A stretch of DNA of 64,000 nt from Odobenus rosmarus divergens (GCF_000321225.1 NW_004451414.1:160291-224290), one strand, 5' to 3'. Positions 47,816 to 60,349 are shown, counted from the stretch's first letter. Notes: generated from the letters alone by a model not told the origin. Made by a program: numbers and translations.

Positions 47816-48034
47816 TACCCAGAACTCTTGGAATGTATATTGAATAAGCATTTCTTCCACGGATTAAATATTTATAAAGACCACCATTTGGATTTAGATA
47901 AGTTTTTCTTTATTAGTATCATGCATTTGAATACAGGTAAGAATTCTTGGGAAATCTGAATCCATTTCCTTTCTCTACAGTCATAGTGAGTGTATATATT
48001 TTCTTGTGCTGCCTTAGGAGGAGCTGGGAAAGAC

Positions 48035-48175
48035 AGATCTGCATGGTGGGGAACGTGGCTCTGGACTCGGGCTGCCTGGATTAAAATGGCAACTCTACTA
48101 CTTACGTGTAATTGGGACAAAAACAACACTTACTTCACAATGTCATTGGGAAGATTCAATGATTTATATATTCAC
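48035..48175 (+). repeat. MIR SINE, sense
   Basis: ggaacgtggctctggactcg, ggctgcctggattaaaatgg, aactctactacttacgtg and gggaagattcaatgattta follow MIR. Confidence 0.55.
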
Positions 48176-48239
48176 TGTCTACTGGAAATCTCTAATTGGA
48201 TGCATTATAACAATCCTAAATTTGGAATATCCAAAACCA

Positions 48240-49165
48240 GATTCCTGATTTGGTTTTGAATACTCCCCCCAAACCTGTTTCATCCACTGACTTCTCTAGG
48301 TCATTAAATGACCACTCCATTCTACCTGTCCTTGAGGACAATGTCTTGAGTTCTTCTGGCCACTTTGTAATCATCCTTCACTCCTCGTTCTCCTATGAAA
48401 TATACAAAATATCAGCAAATCCTGCAGTTTCTTTCTTCAAAGATAACCAGAACCTGATCACTTTTCATCACCTCCTTGCTACCGCACTGACACTCTGGAT
48501 TGGTGCAATCATATCCTAAATTATCTCTGAGCTCCCACTCAAAAAAACACCCAAAAAGCCTATTCTCAGCACAGCATGCATCATATTCCTGTGAACACTT
48601 AAGTCAGACCATGGCACTCCTCTGCTCTAATCCCTCTGGTTACTTTTGAAGTCCATTCAGGGCCTTCCAAGCCCCCCCTTATGGGACCCCTGTTCTCTCT
48701 CTCTGACCTCGTTTCCTCCTTCCCTCCCCCAGCACCTTTGCTGCTCCAGCACACTGATCTCCCCACTGTTTCTTAATCACTGCAAGCCCAGCTCCATTCT
48801 GGGGTCCTTGCCTGGACGTCTCTTCCCCCAGATATTCACATGGCTTGCTCTCTTACCTCCCTCAGGCTTTGATTCCAATGACAACTTTCCAGTCAGATCT
48901 TCCCTGGCCACCCTATTTTCAAGCGTGTCTGTCAATCAACACTGCGTGTTTCCTAACTTTCTTGCTTTAATTTTCTTCAACCATTTCTCATTATTTAATA
49001 CACTACATAATTTGCAAGTGTATTTATTACATGTTTCTCTTCAGCCTTACCCATTAGACTACAAAGTCCATGAAGAAAGGGTTTTATTATATTTTATTCA
49101 TTCCTGTATTCCAAGTGCCCAAACCATGTCTGGCAATAAATATTTGTTGAATGAATGAGTGAAAT
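48240..49165 (+). repeat. LINE-2 ORF2 end and 3' region, sense
   Basis: About 0.9 kb in L2 order: accagaacctgatcactttt, catcacctccttgctaccgc, agtcagaccatggcactcct, tccattcagggccttccaag, cacctttgctgctccagcac, agatcttccctggccaccc, ttagactacaaagtccatga and aaatatttgttgaatgaatg. A 170-residue frame at 48646-49158 lies wholly within it and is not a gene. Confidence 0.78.
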
Positions 49166-49169
49166 AATA

Positions 49170-51225
49170 CATGAAAGGTATTCAGCACAGCTCTAACACT
49201 CAAAATTATTATTTTAGTATTTCTATCTGTGTTCAGCTTCCCAGTTTTCCCAAGGCAGCAAAGCATATTCTAAGTTCTTGAAAGAAGCAGGAAAACTTTT
49301 AACCCTTTACTACGGACATTAGCACTATTCATGTTTAGTTGGGCATAATGCTCTGGAATTCCACAGGCTACAAATTAGCTGTACCTGTCCAGCTGTCCAG
49401 GCTGTTAGCCAACCAAGGAGACACTTGGGGATGAGAAATTTAATATTCTTCCTCTCCTGGACATAAAGCCACTTCCAAATCCCATCAGCAGCTCCAAAAC
49501 CCTCTCTGACCACTCATTTCCCCAATTCCCCCCTCGCTCTAGAATTTCCTCACACCCAAGTTAGAGTTTGGGGCTGTCTAGGAGTTACTTTTGTCAGGTA
49601 AATCTGTGTCTCCAAGTGGGGGCATAACAAACCTAGGATACACCTCCCAAATCGGCACTTTCTGAAGTAGTAGTTGAGCAAGAGCCTTTAAAAGGCCATT
49701 TAGTGGCAGAAAATCACCTAGGTAGCTAAATTCTTAATTGAACCAAAAGTTAAATACCTTTTTTAACCCCATAGGTTCACACAGCTTCATACTATCAATT
49801 TCCCTTACTTACATACTTCTCTGAAAGTTGTGAACAAAACCAAACTCCTACATCATCCTTAATATAATTCTTTCCAAATCTAAGTACATAAACCATTTTC
49901 AGACAGTTGTGCTCCCTCCTGAACTCAGCTATGGAAATGCAAATTAATGAAATTATAGTAGAAAGTCTTCTGAGCTCATGACTTTACTTTCACGCTTGCA
50001 TTCCAATAATACAATTTCAGAACTATAAGATGTCAGAATCCGAGATCATCTACTCTGAATGCATCACAGGAGGAAGCTGAGGCCTTCCTGTTTTCACACA
50101 GGTAGCCAGCAGCAAAATGGGGACTAGAAATTGAGACTATAGCTTCATGTCTAGAATGCTTGTCCACCATCCAGCACCCACTCAAGCTTCTTGTAATGGC
50201 CTCATTGTGAGCCCTGAATATTGAGTACTCTCACTGCATAAGGATGTCTGAGTTCATATGGGTTACAAAGAGCAAAGGAATTTATTTCAACTTCTTCCAA
50301 GAGCCACGGTAAATTTCCACTCCATGCGAGGCCAGAGAGAGAACCATGGACAAGAGAGCACGCTTTGGATTTAGCTGGAAGTTCAGAGATCTGAAGAAGT
50401 ACAACATTCACTTAGGACATTAGCTAGAGCAATGGCATTGCCTGGTTATGATTACATAGGAAAGCAAGACCTAATCCACAATGCATCTGGGATGCTAGAA
50501 GTAACTTTTCAGATACAGCCAGAATGGTACTTTGTACAAGATTCATTTTTATCAGGGTAGAGTACTAAAAAATCCACAGAAGCTGACCTTACATTCATTA
50601 GATGGCTCTTGATACAGAAATACTTTAAGTTATAAAATTGTTATTACAGACTTTACTGCCTTATTACAGAAAACTGCCTGCTATCTTAGTAGCAATTTGA
50701 ACGGGACTTGAAATTTCTAGCAGCAAGGTCATCATCTGGAATCGATATACAAACAATTTCACATGCTCTCCCACAAGAGCTCTTAAAGACATCCTCCCCT
50801 CTGCCCAAGTTTTAAGAAGCAGGACAAGAACAGCTATCCTAGCCCAGGGAGACATAAATGCCAAGCAGTAATTCAGGGCCACAACACAACCAAGTTTCAG
50901 TGGCACATATAATTACTATCCAGTTTCAGGCAGGGATGAGTTTTTCTTCTACATAATTCTGTAAGCTCAGGCTTCTAGCAGTATTACTCACCCACGAAAA
51001 TGATGATTACCTAAGGTGAAAATAACTGGGAGGATTATTCTTCTATGTGATTAAGTAGGGCAACCAAGTTTGTGTATTAAGAGAAAAATCAAGAATGATT
51101 GCAGTGAACACACCTTTTGCAAGTATGATTGTACGTTATGTTTGGGGATCCAAAGACAGGATAGAACACAGTTCTCACTTCCAAGGGAATCCAAATCTAG
51201 TTGAGGGGCAATGGTATGTAAATAA
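49170..51225. other. Repeat-poor tract, no gene supported
   Basis: Short frames at 49325-49513, 50202-50411 and 50664-50906 (all minus) have no recognised domain. No RNA gene is seen. Confidence 0.45.
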
Positions 51226-51227
51226 GA

Positions 51228-51470
51228 AGTGCTATAATCTAGTGGGGAAAGCCCGGGATCTACTGTTCACCCCAATCTGGGATTTAATTCAGCTTTACTA
51301 ATTTTTAGCAGGGACACCTTAAGTTAACTTTACCTCTCCTAGGCTTTAATTTTCTCATTCATAAACCAGAATGCCTCCCCTTTGGAGCTACTCTGATTAA
51401 AGGGGATAACACATGGAAAGGGCTTAGCACTTTTCCAGATATTAGCATGCAAAATTACCACCGTTATTAT
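51228..51470 (+). repeat. MIR SINE, sense
   Basis: gggatctactgttcacccca, ttaagttaactttacctctc, ctaggctttaattttctcat, ggataacacatggaaagggc and agcacttttccagatatt follow MIR to its 3' end. Confidence 0.6.
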
Positions 51471-51474
51471 TGCA

Positions 51475-51915
51475 TAAGGTAAAAATAAACCAATGCTAGT
51501 ACATAGCATAGAAATACAAGCAATGTGCCATGAAAGCAGTTTATTCTGCCTGATGATGAGACCTCCGCTCTGAGCTACACACGCCCTTTACAAAAGCAGC
51601 ACAAATCACATTTATGGAAATATGTTTAGGACCTTCTCAGAGTAATAATCACGAGATTATTACTATTTCAGATCAAAGCACATTGGCTATGCAAGGGGTA
51701 GCCATTTGTCTGAAAGTACCATCTCTAGGACTGATGAGAAAGGTAAATCTATTATCCGCAAGGTAAAATTGTCTAATAGAAGTAAATCACAAGGAAACCC
51801 AATTTACCTCATAGTAAAATTGGGCTTAAAAGGACTCTGACTCATGTTAGCACAAGAATCTTCCAGCAACACTAGATCTCTTCACGAAGTCTCACCTGGA
51901 GCCTCTCCATAGACC
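51475..51915. other. Unannotated DNA
   Basis: Nothing is recognised. Confidence 0.45.
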
Positions 51916-51917
51916 CT

Positions 51918-52266
51918 GTCTTAGACCACTCAGGCTGCTGTGACAAAAACACCATGGACTGGGCGGCTTTAACAATTCTCACAGTTCTGGAGTCTGCGAA
52001 GTCCAAGATCAATGTGACAGCGAATCGAGTTGTTAGTGGGGCCCTCTTATATTGCAGACAACCGCCTTCTCACTCTATCCTCACACAGCTGAGAGAAGAA
52101 GTTCTAGTGTCTCTCCCTCTTCTTGCAATGGGGACTCCACCCTCATGACCTCATCCAAGCCTCATCACCTCCCCAAGGCCCCACATCCTAATATCATCCC
52201 ATGGAGGAGGGATGTATGAACTGCAACGTATGAATGTGGGGGGACCCAAACGTTCAGTTCGTAACA
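51918..52266 (-). mobile_element. MaLR (MLT1-type) LTR, antisense
   Basis: tgtcttagaccactcaggct, gctgtgacaaaaacaccatg, ctcacagttctggagtctgc, ccaccctcatgacctcatcc, caaggccccacatcctaata and gggacccaaacgttcag match the reversed LTR consensus from end to end. A 64-residue frame inside it is chance. Confidence 0.8.
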
Positions 52267-52299
52267 GATCCCAGTGATATCATCTTGAACTATGGTACA

Positions 52300-52410
52300 A
52301 AGACTTTAAAAAAAAAAGTCTTATTTTGAGCAGCTTTAGATTTCCAGAAAAACTGTAAAGAGAGTTTCTATATATTACCACACCCAGTTTCCCCTGTTGT
52401 CAACATCTTA
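52300..52410 (-). repeat. L1-type 3' fragment, antisense
   Basis: gcagctttagatttccagaa, aaactgtaaagagagtttct and ccctgttgtcaacatctta resemble the same old L1 3' region seen at 32330. It is short. Confidence 0.42.
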
Positions 52411-52850
52411 GTGTTGTAGCCACATGGAAGAAACCAGATAGACCCCTACCCACAATTTGGCTTGGATGTCAAGAATGATGGTGCAACACACATGTGAAAA
52501 TGTTACAGCTTACATACAAAGGCTTTCTGAGGAGAGCAGGGCACTGTTCAACAAGGTGGTTCCAATGGCTTGAAAGCCATGAGAAAGGAGAATGGCTAAG
52601 GGTTTTTATTCTAGTTAGAGGGCTGGACCAGGGTGCGAGTTACTATGTATAGTCAGGGACTTATATGGTTCAAATCTCCCACTGGGGCCAAAGGAGGGAA
52701 CACCCACACTTTCTTATTAGTTGCCCAGAAGGGAGTCAGAAGGTGGAGGAAGAAAGCAGACGTCAACATACAAAGTCAGATTGTTTGCTACATATGGTAT
52801 ATTTGTAATAGTTAATAAACCAGTATTATTATATCTTTTTAACTAAAGTC
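52411..52850. other. Unannotated DNA
   Basis: Nothing is recognised. A 60-residue frame at 52633-52815 has no support. Confidence 0.4.
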
Positions 52851-52854
52851 AGTT

Positions 52855-53930
52855 GTTTTATCTAGATTTCCTTGGTTTGTGTCTAATGTCTTTCCTGTTC
52901 CAGGATCCCCTCAATCATATGAGATTCTGTCTAGTTGTCCTTCTCTTTAGGCTCCTCTTGGTTCTAGCAGCTTCTCATACTTTGTTTTTAAGGACCTTGG
53001 CAATTTTAAGGAATATAAGTCAAGAATGCTGTAGGCCATCTCTCAAGATTTTTCTGTTTCCCTTATTAAACTGGAGTTATGGGTTTGGAGGAGAAAGACC
53101 ACAGAGCTCAAGTATCATGTTTCATTACATCATATCAATATCCATATGATTTATCACTATTTTTTTTTCAAAGATTTTATTTGAGAGATACACAGCGAAA
53201 GAGGGAACACAAGCAGGGGGAGTGGGAGAAGCAGGCTTCCCGCGGAGCAGGGAGCCTGATGCAGGGCTCGATCCCAGGACCTCTGGGATTGTGACCTGAG
53301 CCGAAGGCAGACACTTAACGACTGAGCCACCCAGGCGCCCCAGTGATTTATCACTATTAACATTAACCTTGATCACCTGGCTGAGGCAGTGGAAATCAGG
53401 TCTCTCTACAGTAAGTTTCCTCCTTTGTTCCCCCTTCCCACACTATACTCTTGGGGAGTACACACTCCTAAGCCCACACTTTGGGAATGCAGAGTTAGGA
53501 CCACCTTCTGCAGGGCAACAATCTACGTAAGTTGTTTGGAATTCTCCCACAGGGGAGATTTGCTTATGCTCCTCCATTTATTTATTCAATCACTGACTAT
53601 ATCAGTATGGACTATTGGATATTTTATGCCTTGTGTTATATTCCAAAATTACTTAAGTTTTTGCTCAAACTGCATCAGCTTTGGCCATTGGGAACTTTTT
53701 CAGTTAGTTATTATGTCTCCTTGACCTACCCATTCTGAGTATTTTCTTACTCTCTGGCACCACCAGATACTCCAGGATTATCTTGTCTATTTCTTGCACT
53801 AGTCCCAGAATCAGTCATTTTTCTAAAAACTCATGGCTCTTTTTATGGAGAATGGAATTAGAAACATTAAAAATGCCTCTGGTTCTTGTGCTTTTTACGA
53901 TCTCTGTGCTAGTAACAATTGGGGGTGGAC
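52855..53930 (-). repeat. Ancient L1M-type 3' region, antisense, split by a SINE
   Basis: The order catatgagattctgtctagt, taaggaccttggcaatttta, ttgatcacctggctgaggca, cacaggggagatttgcttat, ttggccattgggaacttttt, ccaccagatactccaggat and cagaatcagtcatttttcta matches an ancient L1 3' region in reverse. A Can-SINE lies at 53162-53343. The hydrophobic frames here are chance. Confidence 0.55.
53162..53343 (-). mobile_element. Can-SINE, antisense, with target-site duplication
   Basis: aaagattttatttgagagat, caggcttcccgcggagcagg, gggctcgatcccaggacctc and gagccacccaggcgcccc are present. The perfect 15-bp repeat tgatttatcactatt lies at 53147-53161 and 53344-53358. Confidence 0.97.
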
Positions 53931-53934
53931 AAGT

Positions 53935-54465
53935 CTTTATCATGGGGGCTAGAATGTATCTTGTAGGATCTTTAGTAGCATCTTTGACCTCTACCCACCA
54001 AATGCCAATAGCACACCCATCCCCCTCACTAAGTTGTGACAACCAACAATGTCTCGAAGACATTGGTCAAATTGTTATAAACAATTACTTTAGTCCCAAG
54101 TCTGAAGAAAGCCCTTTGGTGTCCAGATATTTAATGGAAAGTCAAAGACCTCTTACCTTTTCAAAGCCATTTTTCAAATAGATCTAAATTAAAATAGAAC
54201 CCCATTGACCATTAAATCAAACTGCATCAAGTCTTTCTCTTAAAAAAGTCTCTTTTCTTACATTTTTAAAATGTATCCACTTTGAAAATTCCTCATTCTC
54301 TAGTTTTTATTTCCACTTAATAAAAATGTGATTTTTCTTTTTAAATAGGTTAACTTCATTAATCATTTGCTGACAACCATATCCTGATGTTTGACCTACC
54401 ACTTTCCTATCAGGGTTGGCTGTCAATAGAAGACATTATTCTGAAGTATCAGGAGAAACCAAATC
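53935..54465. other. Unannotated DNA
   Basis: The end of a 132-residue frame (53783-54181) lies here. It begins in an L1M-like repeat and has no recognisable domain. Confidence 0.4.
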
Positions 54466-54469
54466 TGCC

Positions 54470-54583
54470 AAAACCTTGATCTTGGACTTCCCAACCTCAA
54501 GGACTACGAAGAATAAATTTCTGTTATTTAAGCCACCCAGTTTGTAGTATTTTATTTTGGTGGCCCTGGAGCAGACTAGTGCA
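54470..54583 (+). mobile_element. MaLR LTR, 3' end only, sense
   Basis: ccttgatcttggacttccca, gaataaatttctgttattta and gccacccagtttgtagtatt, ending gcagactagtgca, match the 3' third of an MLT1-type LTR, including its AATAAA. Confidence 0.62.
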
Positions 54584-54857
54584 TCCTCAATGCTTTCTGA
54601 ATATTTGTGATACCAACCACATAGTATATTCTAGGACAATGTGTAACATGTTGGTTTACCTACATAGGTTGATGATCTGCTTAATTGTGTTTGGTGGTCA
54701 TTTGATTTTCTCTGAATTATTAGAAAACAGCATCATAAATATTGTCTATATTCACAAATCTTAAGATAACACTGTCCATTAGAAATAACCATTGGTTGAA
54801 ACTAAGTCTCTTTTAACAAAGGCCCCAAGATTCTCATAATAAAAAAATCATAGCCTT

Positions 54858-55032
54858 TGGCTGCCTGGGTGGCTCAGTCAGTTGAGTGGCCAGCTCTTGG
54901 TTTCGGCTTAGGTCACAATCTTAGGGTCCTGGGATGAGGCCCTGCATCGGGCTCCATGCTCAGCAGGGAGTCTGCTTCTCTCTCTCTCCCTCTGCTGCTC
55001 CCCCTGCTCGTTCACTCTCTCAAATAAATCTT
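54858..55032 (+). mobile_element. Can-SINE, sense, with imperfect duplication
   Basis: ggctgcctgggtggctcagt, cagctcttggtttcggctta, catcgggctccatgctcagc and caaataaatcttaaaa are present. aaaaaatcatagcctt (54842-54857) pairs with aaaaattcataacctt (55033-55048). Confidence 0.96.
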
Positions 55033-55164
55033 AAAAATTCATAACCTTCTTTCTCTAGTTCAAAAAAACAGTAACAATAACCAGTATTGAACCTTCCTAC
55101 ATGTCGGACAGTGGTCTCTGTGCTTTGCCATTGGTGAAGTCACAATGCCAATGGGCTTTTACAC

Positions 55165-55225
55165 AGAAGAAATACCTTTAATCTGGCCACTTCTACACTA
55201 CAAGAAATATCTTTAATCTGGCCAC
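55165..55225 (+). repeat. 35-bp tandem duplication, imperfect
   Basis: agaagaaatacctttaatct at 55165 and acaagaaatatctttaatct at 55200, each followed by ggccac, are two copies of one unit with two differences. Confidence 0.8.
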
Positions 55226-55229
55226 TGAG

Positions 55230-56845
55230 ATGGCTCCCATTGTCTGGCCAAAAATACTTACTGGGAGTTTTAAGTAAACTTGAGATCACAATTTTATCTT
55301 ATAGTCTGAAACATAGAAGCAATTGAACTTTCTAACCTGTAACATCCCAACATACTGGACTATCACTATTAATAGCAGGCCACAGCTGGGAAAAACCACC
55401 CTTCACAGAGCTGTGTTCTTTTCATCCCTGCTTGAGATTTTTTTCTTCAGTTTACCTCTAAAACCTGGTAATTGATACAAGCTACTTGATGCTTTCAACA
55501 AACATTCCAACTTTTGCTAACTTATCTTTTAGAGCTTCAGATTTAGTAGTCCACCTGCTTCCAAGGTACTGCAGTATTCATTCTACCAAGCATTTTTCAT
55601 GGTATGACAAGGGTAACCAGCTTTGCAGACTGTAACACCTGCTTGACCACTAAGCCAAAGCAGCTCCGCTTCTACGCAACAAATCCTGTAATGGTCATGG
55701 TTCAGCACAGGAAAAATGAACCACTCTAGGGATTTGCAACTGGAAGGGATTTTGTAGAAGCTCTTCTAACAGAACCACTGGGTCGCTAAGAGTAGCAGTG
55801 TCAGAACCTCAGGAGAGCTTGAGAAAACTGAGCTCTCGGGTGTCAGAGAAGCTGACTAAAGCAACAAGCCAAAATGGAAGTAACAAGCCTTCAACCACTT
55901 ACTGTGATAATATAAGCAAGAGGCTAAAACCAGATAAAATGCTGACTCTCCAATGCCTTTCTATTTTCTCCTATGGAAAGGTGCACTGGTAGATGGTCAA
56001 ACGATAGAGCAGTACATGGTATACACCCAGGAGAGGGCTTGGAGGGGTTGGGGGCGGTCTCACTGTTGAGGCAACTCCAAACAAAAGGCTCCTGCAATTG
56101 TACAGACTCTGGGAATAGGGGAATAGAGTGGGAGGAGGGGAGCTGGGGGTAGAAAAGTACTGGGTAATAAGTCAGAATGGGGGAAAATATCTCCAAGGCT
56201 TCTTCCCTCTCTCCCCCTGAACAGGACCTCAGCAAGAAGGCTCCAGACAAAGAGACTTCTGAATGAAGGCCCCTGGGCTAAGAATGCTAATATGTTTAAG
56301 AGCATGGAGGGCGGAAAGGGGGGGACAATCTTGATTGCAACCCCCCTTAGAGAGTATAACATACTGGCTCTGCACCAAATCTTGTGTGTAGGTAGGTGGT
56401 GGGGTGGGGGCAGTTTTCCCTGAGAGGTCTGCCTGGTAAAGCCTCTGTAATTGCTTCTGGTAGTGCGGGCGCAGGGAAATCACAACTGGGTTTTTTGGGG
56501 GAGGAGCCAGACTCCTCTGCAACATCTTGGCAGGGCCTTCAGGAATGAGTCCTAGAACAATACAGAACTGACCTACCAGGAAAGCCAGTGTTGCTAAGGC
56601 ACCACTTGGTGTCCGAATGAAGGAACCAACCAACACATGTTATCAACACTGCCACTACTATTATTATCACAATAGCCTCTCAACACCCAGGAGCCTGGAG
56701 ATTGTTACAGGAAAACCCCATTTCTCCACCATCTAGCTTTCCACTAACAACCAGCTAAAGGAAGACGGAATGAGCATGAGCAAGGTGTCAGGTGAGGCTT
56801 CTAGTTTGTTGTTGTTTTTCTTCAAATAATAAGTATTTATTTGGG
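55230..56845. other. No gene supported; GC-richer unrecognised segment inside
   Basis: The part 55920-56710 is richer in G and C than its surroundings and carries three overlapping minus-strand frames of 100-135 residues. The longest starts at a GTG codon. No recognised domain, repeat or splice structure is seen. See the finding for this segment. Confidence 0.4.
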
Positions 56846-57060
56846 AGGCAAACCATAAAAGACTTAACTCTAAGGAACAAACTGAGGGTTGCTGGAGGGG
56901 AGGCTAGTGGGGGTGGGGCAAATGGGCGATGGGCCTCAAGGGGGGCACTTGCTATAATGAGCACTGGAAGTTACACGCAACCCATGAATCACTAAATTCT
57001 ACCCCTGAAACTAATACTACACTATAACTAACTTGAATTTAAAAGTCTTGAAAGAAAAAA
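56846..57060 (+). mobile_element. Older carnivoran LINE-1 3' end, sense
   Basis: gaggcaaaccataaaagact, gaacaaactgagggttgctg, agcactggaagttacacgc and cctgaaactaatactacact, followed by an A-rich tail, form a short 5'-truncated L1 3'UTR of the module-1 type. Confidence 0.7.
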
Positions 57061-57235
57061 AAGATTTAGTATAAGAGCTTTGAGACCAGCTCTATTTAAA
57101 AATTGGATTTTGCCCCATAAGTTTGCATGTGTGTACGTGTATGTGTGTGTGAGACAGAGACTTTGGAAAATGTTGATTTCTTAGTGTGAATTAAGATACA
57201 CAATTCCTGTTAAGATCAGGAGACAAGAATATTTT

Positions 57236-57411
57236 AAGATTTTATTTATTTGAGAGAGAGAGAGAGAAACAGTATGAGAGGGGAAAAGGTCAGAGGGAGA
57301 AGCAGGCTCCCTGCTGAGCCAGGAGGCTGATGTGGGACTCGATCCCAGGACTCCGGGATCATGATTTGAGCCAAAGGCAGTCGCTTAACCAACCGAGCCA
57401 CCCAGGCGCCT
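57236..57411 (-). mobile_element. Can-SINE, antisense, with target-site duplication
   Basis: aagattttatttatttgaga, caggctccctgctgagccag, gggactcgatcccaggactc and gagccacccaggcgcc are present. The 14-bp repeat gacaagaatatttt lies at 57222-57235 and 57412-57425. Confidence 0.97.
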
Positions 57412-57425
57412 GACAAGAATATTTT

Positions 57426-59225
57426 TTAGAGGGCACTATGGGATCACCCTAAAAGGCTTTGATGAGACTTAACTAATGAAGGTAGATAAGTCACATCATT
57501 TCGCCTTTTGTTCATCAGCACTGACTTCCAGTCTTTAAGTGTTAACAATTTTCAGCATTTAATGAGCACCTATGTTTGTCTCTGAAGAACAGAAAAAGGC
57601 AGGAGACAGCTCTTGCCCATGAAGAAACTAGAACCTATATTTCCTGAGACATTCATCACTCAAGCATCTATGATCTTAGACTATCTTTATAGTCATATTG
57701 CAGAGTATATCTGCCACCTACTTATGACTCCTCACTCAAGATTGCTGATAGAGTTTCCAATTCTTCTCCCATGACCAGGCAGAGTAATTTCTAAACCTGA
57801 TACTAAACGAATCATGGTATCCAAGAAGATGAAGTACCTTCCATACAACAGAAATCATATTCTTCTTAATACAGTCAGGACCATCAATGGCATTTTCTCT
57901 TATAAGGCAGTATTACTATTATATACATGGTCCTAAGAATAATTAAGTAACTGGGGACAGGTTTCTATTACAATAATTATGGGAAGTAAAGACCTCTGAC
58001 TGAAGGAATCCCACTGAAATCTTTAATAAAGTCCGAGGAGAACTATTTGTCATGAAAAGAAACACTGAGTTAAGGCAAATAATTCAGCTTAGTAAAAAGA
58101 ACAGCAACAGTCCCCACCTTCATTATCCCAGCCTCTACCTCACTAATCACTTAACCTTTTCTGTCTTTGCTAAAACCTCATTAGTAAAAAGGAGACCTGC
58201 CTAGTAAGCATAATGGTAAGGCTTTATTTAATAGACTTTAGAGATCATGTCCATCTAGGACTCAAAGCACTGAAATGCAAATTCTTTTTATCTGAATATT
58301 TGAGAACATTAATTAAGCATTTTAATGGCGTTCGATTGTCAGGATAAAATAAAGTTCTCCAGGGGAATCTGAATTTTAACAAATATTAAAGTCAAGGGTG
58401 TTTAAATGGGGAAAAAGTATTCTGGTAACATGAATTTTGAAAAAAAAAACATGAATTTTGGTTAGCCAAATTAGTTTTATAACAAGACAATTTTTAATCT
58501 GTTTCATTAGCTTTGAAACTTTGAAAAATCTCTTCACCCAGGGAAGTTACTTCCTAAAATTAATTTTCACTGCCTTTAGAAATATCGTTTTGGCTTTGTT
58601 CTTTTCTTGGCAAATTTTGCTTTTGTTTGGCTTTTTTGTCGGGGAAAAAAAAAGACTAAAGAGGTATCTTGAAAGCAAAGATCTTTTAATGGTGGTCACA
58701 GATAAAATGAAGTATATTTAAAATGTTAAGAGTTTATGTGAGCACAAATCCATTTGGATTGGGCAGTTGTGAAACCACAGTGGTTAGGAGTACTCCACTG
58801 ACAGAAGCCTGGCTGGAGACCTTTCTAGAGAAAAAGCAGCAGCGAAGCAAAGAGATGACTGTCTTGACTATCACTTAAATCCTTGTTGGCTGTGAGTGGG
58901 GTGTCCTCAGGTTTCAAATTTGTGACTTTGAGGCATTTACAGGCTTAGGTTTTGGTTTCCTCACCAAAGCTACCACAACATTAGAGCACCCTCAGACTAA
59001 TGGGCTTCTTGTTTAATTACATTTAATAGCAAACACATTGCAGTCTAGAATGAAATTGCATTTCACTTGGTGAAAAGAGAATGGATAGCAGATAGTTACT
59101 CAGTAGTATTTCCCATAAGATACTTTGACAGAGAAGTACAAGGCTCACCAGGTGAAAAACCCGCATGTTCCCTCTGACGAGGATTATGTTCTCCCACCTC
59201 TTCAACTACCTAGTGTCTAGTTATT
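57426..59225. other. Repeat-poor AT-rich tract
   Basis: No gene, RNA or confident repeat is recognised. The hydrophobic frame at 58458-58721 is AT-composition driven. Confidence 0.45.
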
Positions 59226-59229
59226 CTTG

Positions 59230-59462
59230 ATTTATTATCCAGGTTTCACTTCCTCTGAGGAACTTCCTGGATGCCCCAAGGCAAGGTCAAAGGCTCCATC
59301 TAAGTGCTGTATTTCCACCAACCTTTCATTCCTATTTTGCATTTACCTACTTGTTTCTTCCACTAGTACATATTCTGCCTGTAGAAACTATCGTGCTAAT
59401 TATTGTTCAATAGCACTAGCACCCTGCCTAGTACAGAATAAAACAATACTGAATGAATGCAC
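59230..59462 (+). repeat. LINE-2 3' region, sense
   Basis: ttcacttcctctgaggaact, tcctggatgccccaaggca, gcactagcaccctgcctagt and acagaataaaacaatactga, ending with gaatgaatgca, follow the L2 3' consensus. Confidence 0.6.
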
Positions 59463-59464
59463 CC

Positions 59465-60190
59465 AGAGTTAACCGTTTGATCAGCTGGTGACTGGGTTGG
59501 CTTCAGGTGGAAAGATCATAGACTGGCAACCAACTGGCTGGCATCTGTAGGAAGGGAATCATAAGATAACTCAGAGGACAATTTCCCAAGGTTCCTATAT
59601 GCACCCTGTGGAGTTTGGACTTCACTGATCTGGATCTGGATGTGAAGAGTGGGCATAAGATCACGGTGATGTTGGATGGAGAACATTTTATTTGGCATTC
59701 ATTGGTTGTTTTAATATACATTATCCTTTTCCCTTTCCCCTGCCAAAGGGATCTCGAATTGCCAAGCCATTCAAGATAGGAAATTTATACCTCCACTAAG
59801 CTTCAATTCCATCTACCCCTTCTCTATCACCAGCTTGCCTTGGACATGGTGACTGATTCAAGAATGGGCATCTAATCCAAAGTCAGACCAATAAAGCACC
59901 TGGAGATTCAATGCCTGGGCATTTTTCAACTCTCGGGAAAAGTGAACATTCTAGATGTTTCCATCTTGGTCCCACTCTAAGAAAAACTTTTTAAATCCAG
60001 TAACAAGGAAGCAGAGTCAAACATAGGGAGAAACACATTTTTTAGTGATAGTTTAAACTTTGCATAAAAATTCACTAGAAGCTAGCATCTGCCCCTGCAT
60101 CGGAGGAAAACCTTCTGACACCTGAGAAACTGTGTTACTTCTGAAAAGGAATTGCATGACACTGCACAAACCTGTTATAGCAGGCAACAC
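59465..60190. other. Unannotated DNA
   Basis: Nothing is recognised. Overlapping minus-strand frames at 59503-59721 have no support. Confidence 0.45.
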
Positions 60191-60194
60191 ACTG

Positions 60195-60345
60195 CATTGA
60201 AACAGTTTATTTATATGGGCATTCTCCTCTCCTGTAATCCTTCTGGGTGCAGCCATGTCTTGTCATATAGCACAGTGCCTGGCACATGATGACTGAGTAC
60301 TCTACAAATCTTTGCAGAATTAACAAATAAGTAAGAGCTGCAATG
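60195..60345 (+). repeat. L2/MIR-type 3' terminus, sense
   Basis: gcacagtgcctggcacatga and tgactgagtactctacaaat resemble the shared L2/MIR 3' end. Confidence 0.4.
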
Positions 60346-60349
60346 GAGT

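Noticed and set aside
48646..49158. 170-residue plus-strand frame, proline/serine-rich, with a start codon
   Set aside because: It lies wholly inside an L2 3' region and matches L2 nucleotide landmarks in order; the frame is chance.
53783..54181. 132-residue frame with a hydrophobic stretch that looks like a membrane protein
   Set aside because: It starts in an ancient L1M-type 3' region; the hydrophobic run comes from T-rich antisense repeat sequence.
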